The notes under the pieces are model-generated. The model was not told where the DNA came from, did no database searches, and worked only from the letters and a program-made list of their open reading frames with translations. Both the position numbers and the translations under genes were made by a program. Below are positions 33,823 to 42,690 of a stretch of 64,000 nucleotides of DNA, in pieces (position 1 is the first letter of the stretch; every line of letters starts with the position of its first letter). The DNA comes from Sedimentitalea nanhaiensis DSM 24252 (GTDB lineage: Bacteria > Pseudomonadota > Alphaproteobacteria > Rhodobacterales > Rhodobacteraceae), in assembly GCF_000473225.1 (NCBI RefSeq), contig NZ_KI421509.1:2074534-2138533 (forward strand). The letters are read 5' to 3'.

Positions 33823-34749
33823 TCAGACCCCCAGGCACCAGCGCATGATCGCCTTTTGCGCATGCAGGCGGTTCTCGGCCTCGTCCCAGATCACCGAATG
33901 GGGCCCGTCCATCACCTGCGAAGTGACTTCTTCTTCGCGGTGCGCGGGCAGGCAGTGCATGAACAGCGCGTCGGGTTTGGCCTGCGCCATCAGCGCCGCG
34001 TTGACCTGATAGGGGCGCAGCATATTGTGACGCCGCTCGCGTGCGGATTGGGCATCATGCATCGAAACCCAGGTGTCGGCCACCACCAGATCGGCATCCC
34101 GCACTGCCTTGTGGGCATCGCGCTCGATGGTAATGCTCGATCCCTTGCTGCGGGCAAAGCCGACAAAATCGGCCTCGGGATCGAGCTGCGCCGGGCCGGT
34201 AAAGGTCAGGTCGAACCCAAATTGCCCGGCGGCATGCAAGAACGAGGCACAGACGTTGTTTCCATCCCCGGTCCAGACCACTTTTTTGCCAGAAATCGGG
34301 CCACGGTGTTCCTCATAGGTCATCACATCGGCCATGATCTGGCAGGGGTGGGTACGGTCGGTCAGCCCGTTGATCACCGGCACATCAGCATATTCCGCCA
34401 TCTCGGTCAGCACGGCTTCGTCAAAGGTGCGGATCATGATCAGATCGACATAGCGCGACAGCACGCGGGCGGTGTCGGCGATGGTTTCGCCATGGCCCAG
34501 TTGCATGTCACTGCCCGACAATACCATGGTTTCGCCCCCCATCTGGCGCACGCCGACATCAAAGGACACCCGCGTCCTGGTCGAGGGTTTTTCGAAAATC
34601 AGCGCCACCATGCGCCCGGCCAGCGGTTGCGTGTCGTCGGCGGCACCTTTCGGGCGGTCCAGCCGCGCCTGTTTCATCCGCCCGGCCTGATCGATCATGG
34701 CGCGCAGGTCGGCAGGGTCGGTTTTGTGAATGTCGAGAAAATGTTTCAT
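33823..34749 (-). CDS. argF: Ornithine carbamoyltransferase
   Basis: This 308-residue enzyme has the carbamoyl phosphate motif STRTR (in [15 protein letters not shown]), [19 protein letters not shown], the DxxxSM-type segment [10 protein letters not shown] for ornithine, and HCLPAHR. It makes citrulline from ornithine and carbamoyl phosphate. The start at 34749 (MKHFLDIHK) fits the family; the frame upstream crosses a repeat element. It follows argD in an operon with 76 bp between them. Confidence 0.96.
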   Translation of the reverse strand: MKHFLDIHKTDPADLRAMIDQAGRMKQARLDRPKGAADDTQPLAGRMVALIFEKPSTRTRVSFDVGVRQMGGETMVLSGSDMQLGHGETIADTARVLSRYVDLIMIRTFDEAVLTEMAEYADVPVINGLTDRTHPCQIMADVMTYEEHRGPISGKKVVWTGDGNNVCASFLHAAGQFGFDLTFTGPAQLDPEADFVGFARSKGSSITIERDAHKAVRDADLVVADTWVSMHDAQSARERRHNMLRPYQVNAALMAQAKPDALFMHCLPAHREEEVTSQVMDGPHSVIWDEAENRLHAQKAIMRWCLGV

Positions 34750-34776
34750 CGTCTTATCGCTTTGTTGTTGCGGTTG

Positions 34777-34820
34777 CCGGGGGCGCTGCCCCCGGACCCC
34801 CGGAGTATTTTTGGCAAGAG
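34777..34820 (+). repeat. Intergenic palindromic element between argD and argF
   Basis: CCGGGGGC (34777-34784), a three-base loop and GCCCCCGG (34788-34795) form a perfect 8-bp stem. It is followed by ACCCCCGGAGTATTTTTGG and CAAGAG. The tail resembles the two motifs at 44751 and 44893. Elements of this kind recur between Rhodobacterales genes. Read on the plus strand it also looks like a terminator. Confidence 0.6.
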
Positions 34821-34825
34821 AAAGA

Positions 34826-36001
34826 TCAGGCTGCTTTGATTGCAGACGCCGCACGATCAAGGCGGCTCAACGCCTCGGTGATTTCCTCTTCGGAGATGGT
34901 CAGGGGCGGCAGCAGTCGGATTACATTGTCGGCGGCGGGAACGACGATCAGATCCACGTCATAGGCGGCCTGCAGCACGTCGGTGTTGGCCGCCTTGCAT
35001 TTCAGACCCAGCATCAGGCCCGACCCGCGCACCGCTTCGAACACCTTTGGATGCGCTGCGACCAGCCCTTCGAGGCTTTGGCGCAGCTGGCCTGCCTTGC
35101 GGCCGACCCGATCCAGAAACCCGGCATCGGCGACGATATCCATGACGGCACAGCCCACCGCACAGGCCAGCGGGTTGCCGCCATAAGTGGACCCATGCGT
35201 CCCCGCGACCATACCCGAGGCAGCGGTTTCCGTGGCCAGCACTGCACCCAGCGGAAAGCCGCCACCAATACCCTTGGCCACCATCATGATATCCGGCGTA
35301 ATCCCGGACCATTCATGGGCGAACAGCTTGCCGGTGCGGCCCATACCGCATTGCACCTCGTCCAGAATCAGCAGAATGCCATGCTCATCGCAGAGATCGC
35401 GCAGCCCCTTGAGGCATTGATCCGGCAAAGGTCGGATCCCGCCTTCGCCCTGGACCGGCTCGATCAGGATCGCGCCAACGGTATCGGTGATCGCCGCCTG
35501 CAACGCCTCGTGATCGCCCCAGGGCAGATGCACAAAGCCGGGCAGCAGGGGGCCAAACCCGCCGGTCATCTTTTCCGATCCCGCTGCGGCAATCCCCGCA
35601 GACGAGCGGCCATGAAACGCGCCTTCGAACGTCACGATGTCGGTGCGCTGCGGCTGGCCTTTGTCGTGCCAATATTTGCGCGCCATCTTGACCGCCAGTT
35701 CGCAGGCTTCGGTGCCGGAATTGGTAAAGAACACCGTGTCCGCGAAGGTGGCGGCGACCAGCCGGTCGGCCAGCGCCTGCTGTTGCGGGATCTGATAGAG
35801 GTTGGAGACATGCCACAGCGTCTGCGCCTGTTCGGTCAGCGCCGCCACCAGAGCCGGATGGGCGTGCCCCAGGGCATTGACCGCGATTCCCGCGCCAAGG
35901 TCCAGAAAACGTCGCCCGTCGGCCTCGATCAGCCAAGAGCCTTCGCCCTTGACGAATGTCAGGGGCGCGCGGTTATAGGTCGGCAGAACGGACGGGATCA
36001 T
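34826..36001 (-). CDS. argD: Acetylornithine aminotransferase
   Basis: This 391-residue class III PLP aminotransferase has [44 protein letters not shown], and the PLP Lys in [15 protein letters not shown]. It makes N-acetylornithine from the semialdehyde and may also act as succinyldiaminopimelate aminotransferase. The start at 36001 ([11 protein letters not shown]) follows an AAGGA site. It is the first gene of the argD-argF operon. Confidence 0.95.
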   Translation of the reverse strand: MIPSVLPTYNRAPLTFVKGEGSWLIEADGRRFLDLGAGIAVNALGHAHPALVAALTEQAQTLWHVSNLYQIPQQQALADRLVAATFADTVFFTNSGTEACELAVKMARKYWHDKGQPQRTDIVTFEGAFHGRSSAGIAAAGSEKMTGGFGPLLPGFVHLPWGDHEALQAAITDTVGAILIEPVQGEGGIRPLPDQCLKGLRDLCDEHGILLILDEVQCGMGRTGKLFAHEWSGITPDIMMVAKGIGGGFPLGAVLATETAASGMVAGTHGSTYGGNPLACAVGCAVMDIVADAGFLDRVGRKAGQLRQSLEGLVAAHPKVFEAVRGSGLMLGLKCKAANTDVLQAAYDVDLIVVPAADNVIRLLPPLTISEEEITEALSRLDRAASAIKAA

Positions 36002-36316
36002 CGGATCATCCTTTTCAGGCAAGAAACCCTGTGAGTGCCTCACAACGGGTCATTGGGTCAACGTTTTTTGAAAGGGGGCGCGCCTGCAAAGGCGCAATGA
36101 ACACGGCAGCCGTTATGCGGTTTGGCGTCGGCGTCGGGCAAAAAGGATATGCTTGGCGGTGTTCATGCGCCGGTCTTAGGCCAGAGTTTCCGGCAAGGAA
36201 AGCGTTTTTTGCGGCGGGGTTTGAAACGGATCGAGGCATGTGACGCGACGGATCGCTTTGCGCTACATAAAATCGCGGCCATGATCCGACCACAAACACC
36301 AGCGAGGAGTGAGGCG
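36002..36316. other. Divergent intergenic region, argD / Baeyer-Villiger-type monooxygenase
   Basis: This stretch must hold both promoters. On the minus strand TTGACC near 36057 could be a -35 element for argD, but no clear -10 follows. An open frame runs through it in phase with the monooxygenase, but it lacks similarity and a ribosome site. I see no other gene. Confidence 0.35.
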
Positions 36317-37783
36317 ATGACCGACAGCCAGGACCATTTCGACGTGTTGATCGTGGGGGCCGGAATGTCGGGGATCGACGCCGCCTATCATCTGTCGCGC
36401 ACCCTGCCTGACATGCGGTTCGCGATGCTGGACAGCAAGGACAGTTTCGGCGGCACATGGCACACGCACAGATTTCCGGGCATCCGCTCGGACAGCGATC
36501 TGTATACATTTGGGTTCGAGTGGAAACCCTGGACCGGGGTGCCCATCGCCACGGCCGACGAGATCCTGCGCTATCTGGACGAAGCGCTGGACGAAAACGA
36601 TCTGCGCCGCCACATCCGGTTCGGCCAGACGGTCAGGGCCGCCAGATGGAACAGCGGGACCAACCTGTGGACCGTGACCGTGGAGCGCGGCGTTGAAACC
36701 GTCACCCTGACCTGCCGGTTCCTGTGGATGTGTTCAGGCTATTACCGCCACACGCAAGGCTATCAACCCGACTGGCCGGGGATGGGCGATTTTACAGGAC
36801 AGATCGTGCATCCGCAGCACTGGCCACAGGATCTGGACCACACAGGCAAGCGCGTTGTGGTCATCGGCTCGGGGGCGACGGCGGCAACGCTGATCCCGGC
36901 GATGGCCGAGACGGCGGCGCATGTGACCATGCTGCAACGCTCGCCGACCTATTATTATCCGCGCCCCAAACGGGACGAGCTTGCGACCACGCTACAGGCG
37001 CTGGACATACCACAGGACTGGGTGCACGAGATAATGCGCCGCAAGTTCCTGCAGGACGGCAAGACCATGGTCCGCCGGTCCCGCGAAGAACCACAGGCGG
37101 TGGCCGCCGAACTGATCGGCGCCGCGCAGGCTTATCTGGGTCCGGATTACGACGTCGCCACCCATTTCACGCCCAGCTACCGCCCCTGGCGGCAACGCGT
37201 CGCCATGGTGCCCGATGGCGATCTGTTCGTGGCCATCCGCTCCGGGCAGGCCTCGGTTGTCACCGACACGATCAAACGGATCACCGCAACCGGCATCGAA
37301 CTGGATTCAGGCCAGGTTTTGGAGGCCGATATTATCGTCACCGCCACCGGGCTGACGCTGAGCGCATTGGGCGATGTGGCGTTTCAGGTCGATGGCGCAC
37401 CAGTGGATTTGACCCAAAGCTGGACCCATCGCGGCGTGATGCTGACCGGCCTGCCGAATCTGGCGATGGTGTTCGGCTATCTGCGCACCAGCTGGACGAT
37501 GCGCGCCGATCTGGTATCGGATTACGTCTGCCGCCTGCTGGCCCACATGCAGGACAGGGGGGCTGCGTCGGTCACCCCGGCCCTGCGCGACACCGACCGT
37601 GACATGCCGGTCCGGCCCTGGATCGACCCGGAAAACTTCAACGCGGGCTATATCCTGCGTGCGCTGGACGTGATGCCAAGGCAGGGCGACCGCCAGCCGT
37701 GGCTGATGACGCAGGACTATTTCGACGACCGCATCACCCTGCCCGCGGCCAATCTCGAGGATGGCACGCTGGTCTATCGATAA
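36317..37783 (+). CDS. Type I Baeyer-Villiger-like flavin monooxygenase
   Basis: This 488-residue protein has GAGMSG for FAD near residue 14. The fingerprint FTGQIVHPQHWP matches FxGxxxHxxxWP of type I Baeyer-Villiger monooxygenases. GSGATAATL follows for NADPH, and an ATG motif (VTATGL) lies near residue 340. It would insert oxygen into a ketone, or oxidise N or S atoms, using NADPH. The start at 36317 follows GGAGTGAGGCG. It stands alone, so the substrate is unknown. Confidence 0.88.
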   Translation: MTDSQDHFDVLIVGAGMSGIDAAYHLSRTLPDMRFAMLDSKDSFGGTWHTHRFPGIRSDSDLYTFGFEWKPWTGVPIATADEILRYLDEALDENDLRRHIRFGQTVRAARWNSGTNLWTVTVERGVETVTLTCRFLWMCSGYYRHTQGYQPDWPGMGDFTGQIVHPQHWPQDLDHTGKRVVVIGSGATAATLIPAMAETAAHVTMLQRSPTYYYPRPKRDELATTLQALDIPQDWVHEIMRRKFLQDGKTMVRRSREEPQAVAAELIGAAQAYLGPDYDVATHFTPSYRPWRQRVAMVPDGDLFVAIRSGQASVVTDTIKRITATGIELDSGQVLEADIIVTATGLTLSALGDVAFQVDGAPVDLTQSWTHRGVMLTGLPNLAMVFGYLRTSWTMRADLVSDYVCRLLAHMQDRGAASVTPALRDTDRDMPVRPWIDPENFNAGYILRALDVMPRQGDRQPWLMTQDYFDDRITLPAANLEDGTLVYR

Positions 37784-37822
37784 ACCGGACACAGCTTTCG
37801 GCTGTGCGAGAAACCGGCGCGA

Positions 37823-38284
37823 TCACGGCCCGAACAACGCCGCCCACCGCGCCAGACGATCCTGCGGCCAGACCTGTGCAATATCGTAAAACCCCTCAAA
37901 GGCCGGAATATCCCCGGCCAGCATCACCCAAGGCTGTTTGCTGGCGGTAAAGATGTGAACATCCGGCGGGCATGCAGAGGGCTGGTCCAGGGTTCCGACC
38001 CGCACGTTGCGCAGCTTGCCTTCGCGGATCAGATAAGCGCTGAACAGCGCGACTCCGCAGACCGCACAACGGGTCACCACCTGCCCCTTGCCGCTGCCGG
38101 AAGGAAAGGTCGCTTCGGCCACGGGCCCGTGGAAATTGACCCGTTCGGCTTCGATCAGGGCGTTCAGCACAAAGGCAGAACCGGTCTGCCGCTGACAATC
38201 CCGGCAATGGCAGCAATGAACGGACATTGGCTCTGACATCAGGCGATAGGTCACCGCCCCGCATCCACATTGTCCTGTCAGCAT
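37823..38284 (-). CDS. GFA/CENP-V-family zinc protein
   Basis: This 153-residue protein has the Cys pattern of glutathione-dependent formaldehyde-activating enzyme-like (GFA) proteins: CGCGAVTYRL, HCCHCRDCQR and TRCAVCG. These bind structural and catalytic zinc. Members are often annotated as glutathione-adduct enzymes, but most are uncharacterised. The start at 38284 (MLTGQCGCG) is the conserved one. It is 29 bp downstream of the small monooxygenase-fold gene. Confidence 0.85.
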   Translation of the reverse strand: MLTGQCGCGAVTYRLMSEPMSVHCCHCRDCQRQTGSAFVLNALIEAERVNFHGPVAEATFPSGSGKGQVVTRCAVCGVALFSAYLIREGKLRNVRVGTLDQPSACPPDVHIFTASKQPWVMLAGDIPAFEGFYDIAQVWPQDRLARWAALFGP

Positions 38285-38313
38285 CTGGATCTCTCCTGTT
38301 GCGGGGGCGCGGT

Positions 38314-38610
38314 TCAGCCCTGGACCAGATCGTAATGCCTGATCGTCCGGCTCTCGACCAACTCGGCCTCGGCCGGGTCGATATGGGGGGTCTGGTAATC
38401 CTCGCCCACAAAGGCCTGAAGCGACGCCAGATCGCGCCACACCATGACAAAACTGAATTCACGTGGGCTGTCGGCGCGGGCGCGTCCGGGCAAGATGGTC
38501 TCCAGCCCCTCGGTGCGCCGCATCAGCGGGATCGCCGTGTCGTGAAAGAACCGGCTGAACGCCTGTTCTTTGCCAGGTCGGGTCGTGACCTGAAAGATGC
38601 GCATGATCAT
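38314..38610 (-). CDS. Antibiotic-biosynthesis-monooxygenase (ABM) domain protein
   Basis: This 98-residue dimeric alpha/beta-barrel-type protein contains MRIFQVTTRPGKEQAFSRFF and EFSFVMVWRDLASLQAFVG, matching the ABM/YgiN ferredoxin-like fold. The start at 38610 has an AGGAGGG site at ideal distance. Function in such small proteins ranges from quinol oxidation to haem degradation and cannot be told here. Confidence 0.75.
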   Translation of the reverse strand: MIMRIFQVTTRPGKEQAFSRFFHDTAIPLMRRTEGLETILPGRARADSPREFSFVMVWRDLASLQAFVGEDYQTPHIDPAEAELVESRTIRHYDLVQG

Positions 38611-38870
38611 TGACTGCCCTCCTTTCTGCAGGGGCAAATATTTTGCAGATAACGCGCGGAGACATCCTACCCTAACATTTTCTCGCCGGATCGTACAGAA
38701 CGGTCAGGCAAAACGGTCCGCCTGGCCATGGTCTCGGACCTGGCCCGCCCGCAAAACGCTCGCCGCTCCAGCGGGCAAAAGCGACCCCTGAAAACGTCGT
38801 GTTTGCGGGCGACCCGCGCTGTCTACTTTGACAGTCTTGACACAAAGCAAGCAACCCAGAGAGACGCACG

Positions 38871-40097
38871 ATGCACGAGAAACGCATACCGGAATGGGTC
38901 CGCCATGCCCCAGCGCCGGGGATTCGCGGCTTTGCCACTTTGGCGGGGCTCGAGGCTGTCGTGCGCGGTATCCTGATCTCGGTATTTCCGCTCATCCTGT
39001 ACCAGGCGCTGCAGGATGCACAGGTGGTGTCGGCGCTGTATTTTGCGGTTGGTATCGCGTCTCTGGTTGCCGGGCTGATGGTGCCCTGGCTGATCCGGTT
39101 CGTACCCCGCCGCCGGGTCTACAGCACCGGCGCGCTGCTGTATGTGGCCGCCGCCGCGCTGGCCATCGAGGGCAGCGCCAACAGCATTGTTCTGGCGCTG
39201 GCCCTGAACACAGTCGCCACCGTGATGACCTTTGTCTGTTTCAACGCCTATGTGCTGGACTATGTGGCCCGGGTTGAACTGGGCCGTTGCGAGACGTCGC
39301 GTATGTTCTACAGCGCCCTGGGTTGGACCGTGGGTCCAGTCGCTGGGGTCAGCCTGCTGCACGTGTGGTATCCGGCACCGTTCCTGATTTCGGGTGCTGC
39401 GGCGCTGGTCATGCTGGCGACCTTCTGGTTCATGCGGCTGGGCAATGGCAAGCTCATCACCAAGGCGCACCGGGTGCCACCCAATCCGCTGGCGTTCCTG
39501 CCCCGGTTCTTTGCCCAGCCGCGGCTGGTGGCAGGCTGGCTGTTCGCCGTGATCCGGTCCTGTGGATGGTGGATCTATGTGGTATACCTGCCGATCTTCG
39601 CGGTTCAAAGCGGACTGAGCAACCAGTTGGGCGGTCTTGCACTGTCGATCACCAACGCCAGCCTGTTCGCCGCGCCGCTGATCCTGCGATGGATGCAGCG
39701 CCAGCCCTTGCGCCGCGCGGTGCGCACCGGTTTTGCCGCCTGCGGCGCGCTGTTCTGCCTGGCCACCCTGGTGTCGGGTCTGCCGGTGGCGGCGGTTGCG
39801 GTGCTGATGGCGGCGTCGTTCTTTCTGATCGTGTTGGATGTCTGCGCCGGTCTGCCATTCCTGATGGCGGTGAAACCGTCCGAGCGCACCGAGATGTCGG
39901 CGATCTATTCCAGCTATCGCGACGTGTCCGGCATCGCCACCCCGGGTCTGGCCTGGCTGGTGTTGCTGGTAACGCCGTTGGCCGGTGTCTTTGCCGCCGG
40001 AGGGGCGGCGATGTTTGTCGCCTATGGCATCGCCCGGCATCTGCATCCGCGTCTGGGTCAGGCGCGGCTGGCGATGGAGCCTGCGGTCAGGACTTGA
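38871..40097 (+). CDS. Major facilitator superfamily transporter
   Basis: This 408-residue protein has about twelve hydrophobic segments in two six-helix halves split by a loop around residue 200 (GKLITKAHRVPPNP). The A-loop-like motif after helix 2 is VPWLIRFVPRRRVYS. It has no recognisable substrate signature. Its 3' end overlaps the convergent ABC-2 permease gene by 11 bp. Confidence 0.85.
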   Translation: MHEKRIPEWVRHAPAPGIRGFATLAGLEAVVRGILISVFPLILYQALQDAQVVSALYFAVGIASLVAGLMVPWLIRFVPRRRVYSTGALLYVAAAALAIEGSANSIVLALALNTVATVMTFVCFNAYVLDYVARVELGRCETSRMFYSALGWTVGPVAGVSLLHVWYPAPFLISGAAALVMLATFWFMRLGNGKLITKAHRVPPNPLAFLPRFFAQPRLVAGWLFAVIRSCGWWIYVVYLPIFAVQSGLSNQLGGLALSITNASLFAAPLILRWMQRQPLRRAVRTGFAACGALFCLATLVSGLPVAAVAVLMAASFFLIVLDVCAGLPFLMAVKPSERTEMSAIYSSYRDVSGIATPGLAWLVLLVTPLAGVFAAGGAAMFVAYGIARHLHPRLGQARLAMEPAVRT

Positions 40098-40899
40098 GCC
40101 GATAGCCGGTTTTCAGCATCCACCAGGCCAGCATGGTCACCGCCAGCACGCTGGCGCAGACCACCCCCAGCCCCAGCATTGGCGGGCTGTCCGACACGCC
40201 GATCACGGCAAACCGCACCCCGTCGATCAGATAGAAGATCGGGTTCAGATGGGTCACCTGCATCAGCCCCGGAGGCAGCGACTGCACCGAATAGAACGTG
40301 CCCGACAAAAAGGCCAGCGGGGTCACGATAAAATTGGTGATCGCCGCCATCTGATCGAACTTCTCGGCATAAATCCCCGCAACGATGCCCAACGCTCCCA
40401 TCAGGGCCGCCCCCAGTACCACAAACAGCAACGTCAGCAGCGGGTACTGCGGCACGATCCCCAAACCCAGCGCCAGCCCGACGCCAATGGTCAGCGCCAC
40501 CACCGTGCCGCGCGCGATACCACCGGCCAGATAGCCCAGCACCAGTTCGCTCGCCGACAACGGCGGCATCAGCGTATCGACAATATTACCCTGCACTTTG
40601 GAAATCACGATCGAGGACGAGGTATTTGCAAAAGCGTTCTGAATCACCGTCATCATCAGGATACCCGGCGCGATAAAATGCAGGAACGGCACCCCCATCA
40701 CATCGCCCCGCCGCGGCCCGATGGCGATATTGAAGATCATCAGAAACAGCGCGGCGGTGACCAGCGGCGCCAACAGCGTCTGGGTCCACACAGCCGCAAA
40801 ACGCTTTACCTCGCGCGACGCCAGCGTGTGCAGCCCCAGCCAATTTACCCAGCCAAAGCGGCGCATACCCGGCTGGCCCGACTCTCCCTGTTGCTGCAT
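40087..40899 (-). CDS. ABC-2 type transporter permease
   Basis: This 270-residue protein has six hydrophobic helices and an ABC-2 membrane signature: GVPFLHFIAPGILMM, ISKVQGNIVDTLMPPLSASE, and FLSGTFYSVQSLP. These are the features of NodJ/DrrB/CcmB-like exporters. Such permeases need an ATPase partner, usually the adjacent upstream gene, but upstream on this strand is gcrA on the other strand, so the partner lies elsewhere. Confidence 0.85.
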   Translation of the reverse strand: MQQQGESGQPGMRRFGWVNWLGLHTLASREVKRFAAVWTQTLLAPLVTAALFLMIFNIAIGPRRGDVMGVPFLHFIAPGILMMTVIQNAFANTSSSIVISKVQGNIVDTLMPPLSASELVLGYLAGGIARGTVVALTIGVGLALGLGIVPQYPLLTLLFVVLGAALMGALGIVAGIYAEKFDQMAAITNFIVTPLAFLSGTFYSVQSLPPGLMQVTHLNPIFYLIDGVRFAVIGVSDSPPMLGLGVVCASVLAVTMLAWWMLKTGYRLKS

Positions 40900-41050
40900 C
40901 CGTCTGCCTCCTGCTCTGTTCGTAGGGTCTCGGCGACAGCGGCCGCCAAGGTGCCTTGTAACTCGGCCCGCAGTGATTAAAATAGGGGGCTCAGACAGAT
41001 TTCGGAAGCGGTCGCATTCGGTGGCCGCTTTTTAGCTGGAAAGGTAGCCC

Positions 41051-41632
41051 ATGTCCTGGACCGACGAGCGCGTCGAGACGCTCAAGAAAATGTGGGGCGA
41101 AGGCCAATCGGCCAGCCAGATCGCCAAGGAACTCGGCGGGGTAACCCGCAATGCCGTAATCGGCAAAGTGCATCGGCTGGGATTGTCCAACCGCAGCGCG
41201 GGTGCCCCTGCGGCCAAACCCGAAGCCAAGGCAAAACCGGCGACCCCGGCAGCGCCGCCCAAGCCCGAGGCCAAGCCGCGCCCCAGCCCCAAGACCGAGG
41301 CCGCGCGCCCGGTCTCGACCGAACCCGAAACCCGACCCGCAGTGCCGCTGCGCAAGCAGATCATTCCCGCCGGACAACCGCTGCCGCCGCAGCCTTCGGC
41401 CAACGAGATCAGCCCCGAGGCCCTGGCCAAGGTCAACGAGGTCGAAAAGAAGTCCAAGAAAATCAGCTTGATGGAGCTGACCGAACGGACCTGCAAATGG
41501 CCGGTGGGCGATCCCGCGACCGAGGATTTCTGGTTCTGCGGCCTGCCGGTTCAGGCCGGGAAACCCTATTGCGAGGCCCATGTGGGCGTTGCGTTCCAGC
41601 CGATGAGCTCGCGCCGCGACCGCAAGCGTTAA
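41051..41632 (+). CDS. gcrA: Cell-cycle regulator GcrA
   Basis: This 193-residue protein begins with the conserved GcrA DNA-binding head (MSWTDERVETLKKMWGEG, SASQIAKELGGVTRNAVIGK, VHRLGLSNR). A long Pro/Ala/Lys linker follows (residues about 50-120), then the sigma-70-binding tail with RTCKWPVGDP and FWFCGLPV and KPYCEAHVGVAFQP. It works with CcrM methylation (GANTC) to control cell-cycle promoters in alphaproteobacteria. It is a single-gene unit followed by a strong terminator. Confidence 0.95.
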   Translation: MSWTDERVETLKKMWGEGQSASQIAKELGGVTRNAVIGKVHRLGLSNRSAGAPAAKPEAKAKPATPAAPPKPEAKPRPSPKTEAARPVSTEPETRPAVPLRKQIIPAGQPLPPQPSANEISPEALAKVNEVEKKSKKISLMELTERTCKWPVGDPATEDFWFCGLPVQAGKPYCEAHVGVAFQPMSSRRDRKR

Positions 41633-41658
41633 AACATAACGCCGGGTACAGTCCAAAA

Positions 41659-41685
41659 CAGGGCCACTGTCTGACGGTGGCCCTG
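41659..41685 (+). terminator. Rho-independent terminator after gcrA
   Basis: CAGGGCCAC (41659-41667) pairs perfectly with GTGGCCCTG (41677-41685) around a nine-base loop, 27 bp after the gcrA stop. Only a short T-containing stretch (TCGGTTTGG) follows. Confidence 0.7.
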
Positions 41686-41898
41686 TCGGTTTGGCCATGT
41701 CGCACTCCGATTTTTTCCGGCGGTCCGCAAAGCCCCCCTGGGGCACAGGCACGCAAAAGTTCAGGGCGGCGCATCGGCGTGAACGACCCTGCGTCCGTCA
41801 CCCGTCAGCGGATTGGTGCGGGAATGTCATAGGCCCGACACGTCCGGCACGGGCTGACACTTGGCCGAGGCTGACGTGCCGGGCCGCATCTTGAAGGA

Positions 41899-42690
41899 TC
41901 AGCGCCCCTTCCAGACCGGATCGCGTTTCTCGGCAAAGGCGCGCGCGCCTTCAAGCTGATCCTCGGATGAATACAACCTGTCGACCGTTTCCAACTGCCT
42001 TTGGGTGATTCTGCTCATCGCATCCTGAAACCTGGAATCCTCGGCATCGCGCACGATCTCCTTGATCGCCGCGTAGACCAGCGGCGGGCCGCTGGCCATC
42101 AGCCGCGCCAGCTCCCACGCGCGGTCCATCAGTTGATCCGCGGGCAGAACCTCGTTCACCAGCCCCCAACGATGTGCCTCGGGGGCATCGAACCATCGAC
42201 CTGTCAGCAACAGCTCCATCGCGATATGATACGGAATGCGCTTGGGCAGCTTGACGCTCGCCGCATCCGCAACCGTCCCCGACCGGATTTCGGGCAGCGC
42301 AAATGTGGCGTGATCGGCGGCCAGAATCATGTCAGCACTCAGCGCCAGTTCCAGCCCGCCACCGCAGGCAATGCCGTTCACGGCGGCAATCACCGGCTTG
42401 TTCATGCCGCGCAGTTCCTGCAAGCCACCAAACCCGCCAACGCCGTAATCGCCATCCACCGCATCGCCACCTGCGGCCGCCTTAAGATCCCAGCCGGGGC
42501 AAAAGAACCGCTCTCCACCGCCGGTCAGGATCGCCACCCGCAGGTCCGGGTCGTCGCGAAAGTCGCGAAACACCTCGCCCATGATACGACTGGTTGCCAG
42601 GTCGATCGCATTGGCCTTGGGTCGATCCAGCGTAACCAAGAGGATCGGACCATCGCGCTCGGTCTTGATCGGGGATGTATCGGTACTCAT
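41899..42690 (-). CDS. Enoyl-CoA hydratase family, carnitinyl-CoA dehydratase-like
   Basis: This 263-residue crotonase has the oxyanion-hole segments FFCPGWDLKAAAGG and ACGGGLELALSADMI. Its C-terminus EGARAFAEKRDPVWKGR is nearly identical to the end of E. coli CaiD. LPEIRSGTVADAASVKLPKRIP also follows CaiD. It may hydrate crotonobetainyl-CoA or a related enoyl-CoA. The start overlaps the CoA ligase gene by 4 bp. CaiB-type CoA transferase is absent; the ADP-forming ligase probably activates the acid instead. Confidence 0.85.
   Translation of the reverse strand: MSTDTSPIKTERDGPILLVTLDRPKANAIDLATSRIMGEVFRDFRDDPDLRVAILTGGGERFFCPGWDLKAAAGGDAVDGDYGVGGFGGLQELRGMNKPVIAAVNGIACGGGLELALSADMILAADHATFALPEIRSGTVADAASVKLPKRIPYHIAMELLLTGRWFDAPEAHRWGLVNEVLPADQLMDRAWELARLMASGPPLVYAAIKEIVRDAEDSRFQDAMSRITQRQLETVDRLYSSEDQLEGARAFAEKRDPVWKGR

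Noticed and set aside
36122-36316. A 65-codon upstream extension of the Baeyer-Villiger-type monooxygenase
   Set aside because: The FAD motif and ribosome site place the start at 36317; the extension has no similarity and crosses the divergent promoter.
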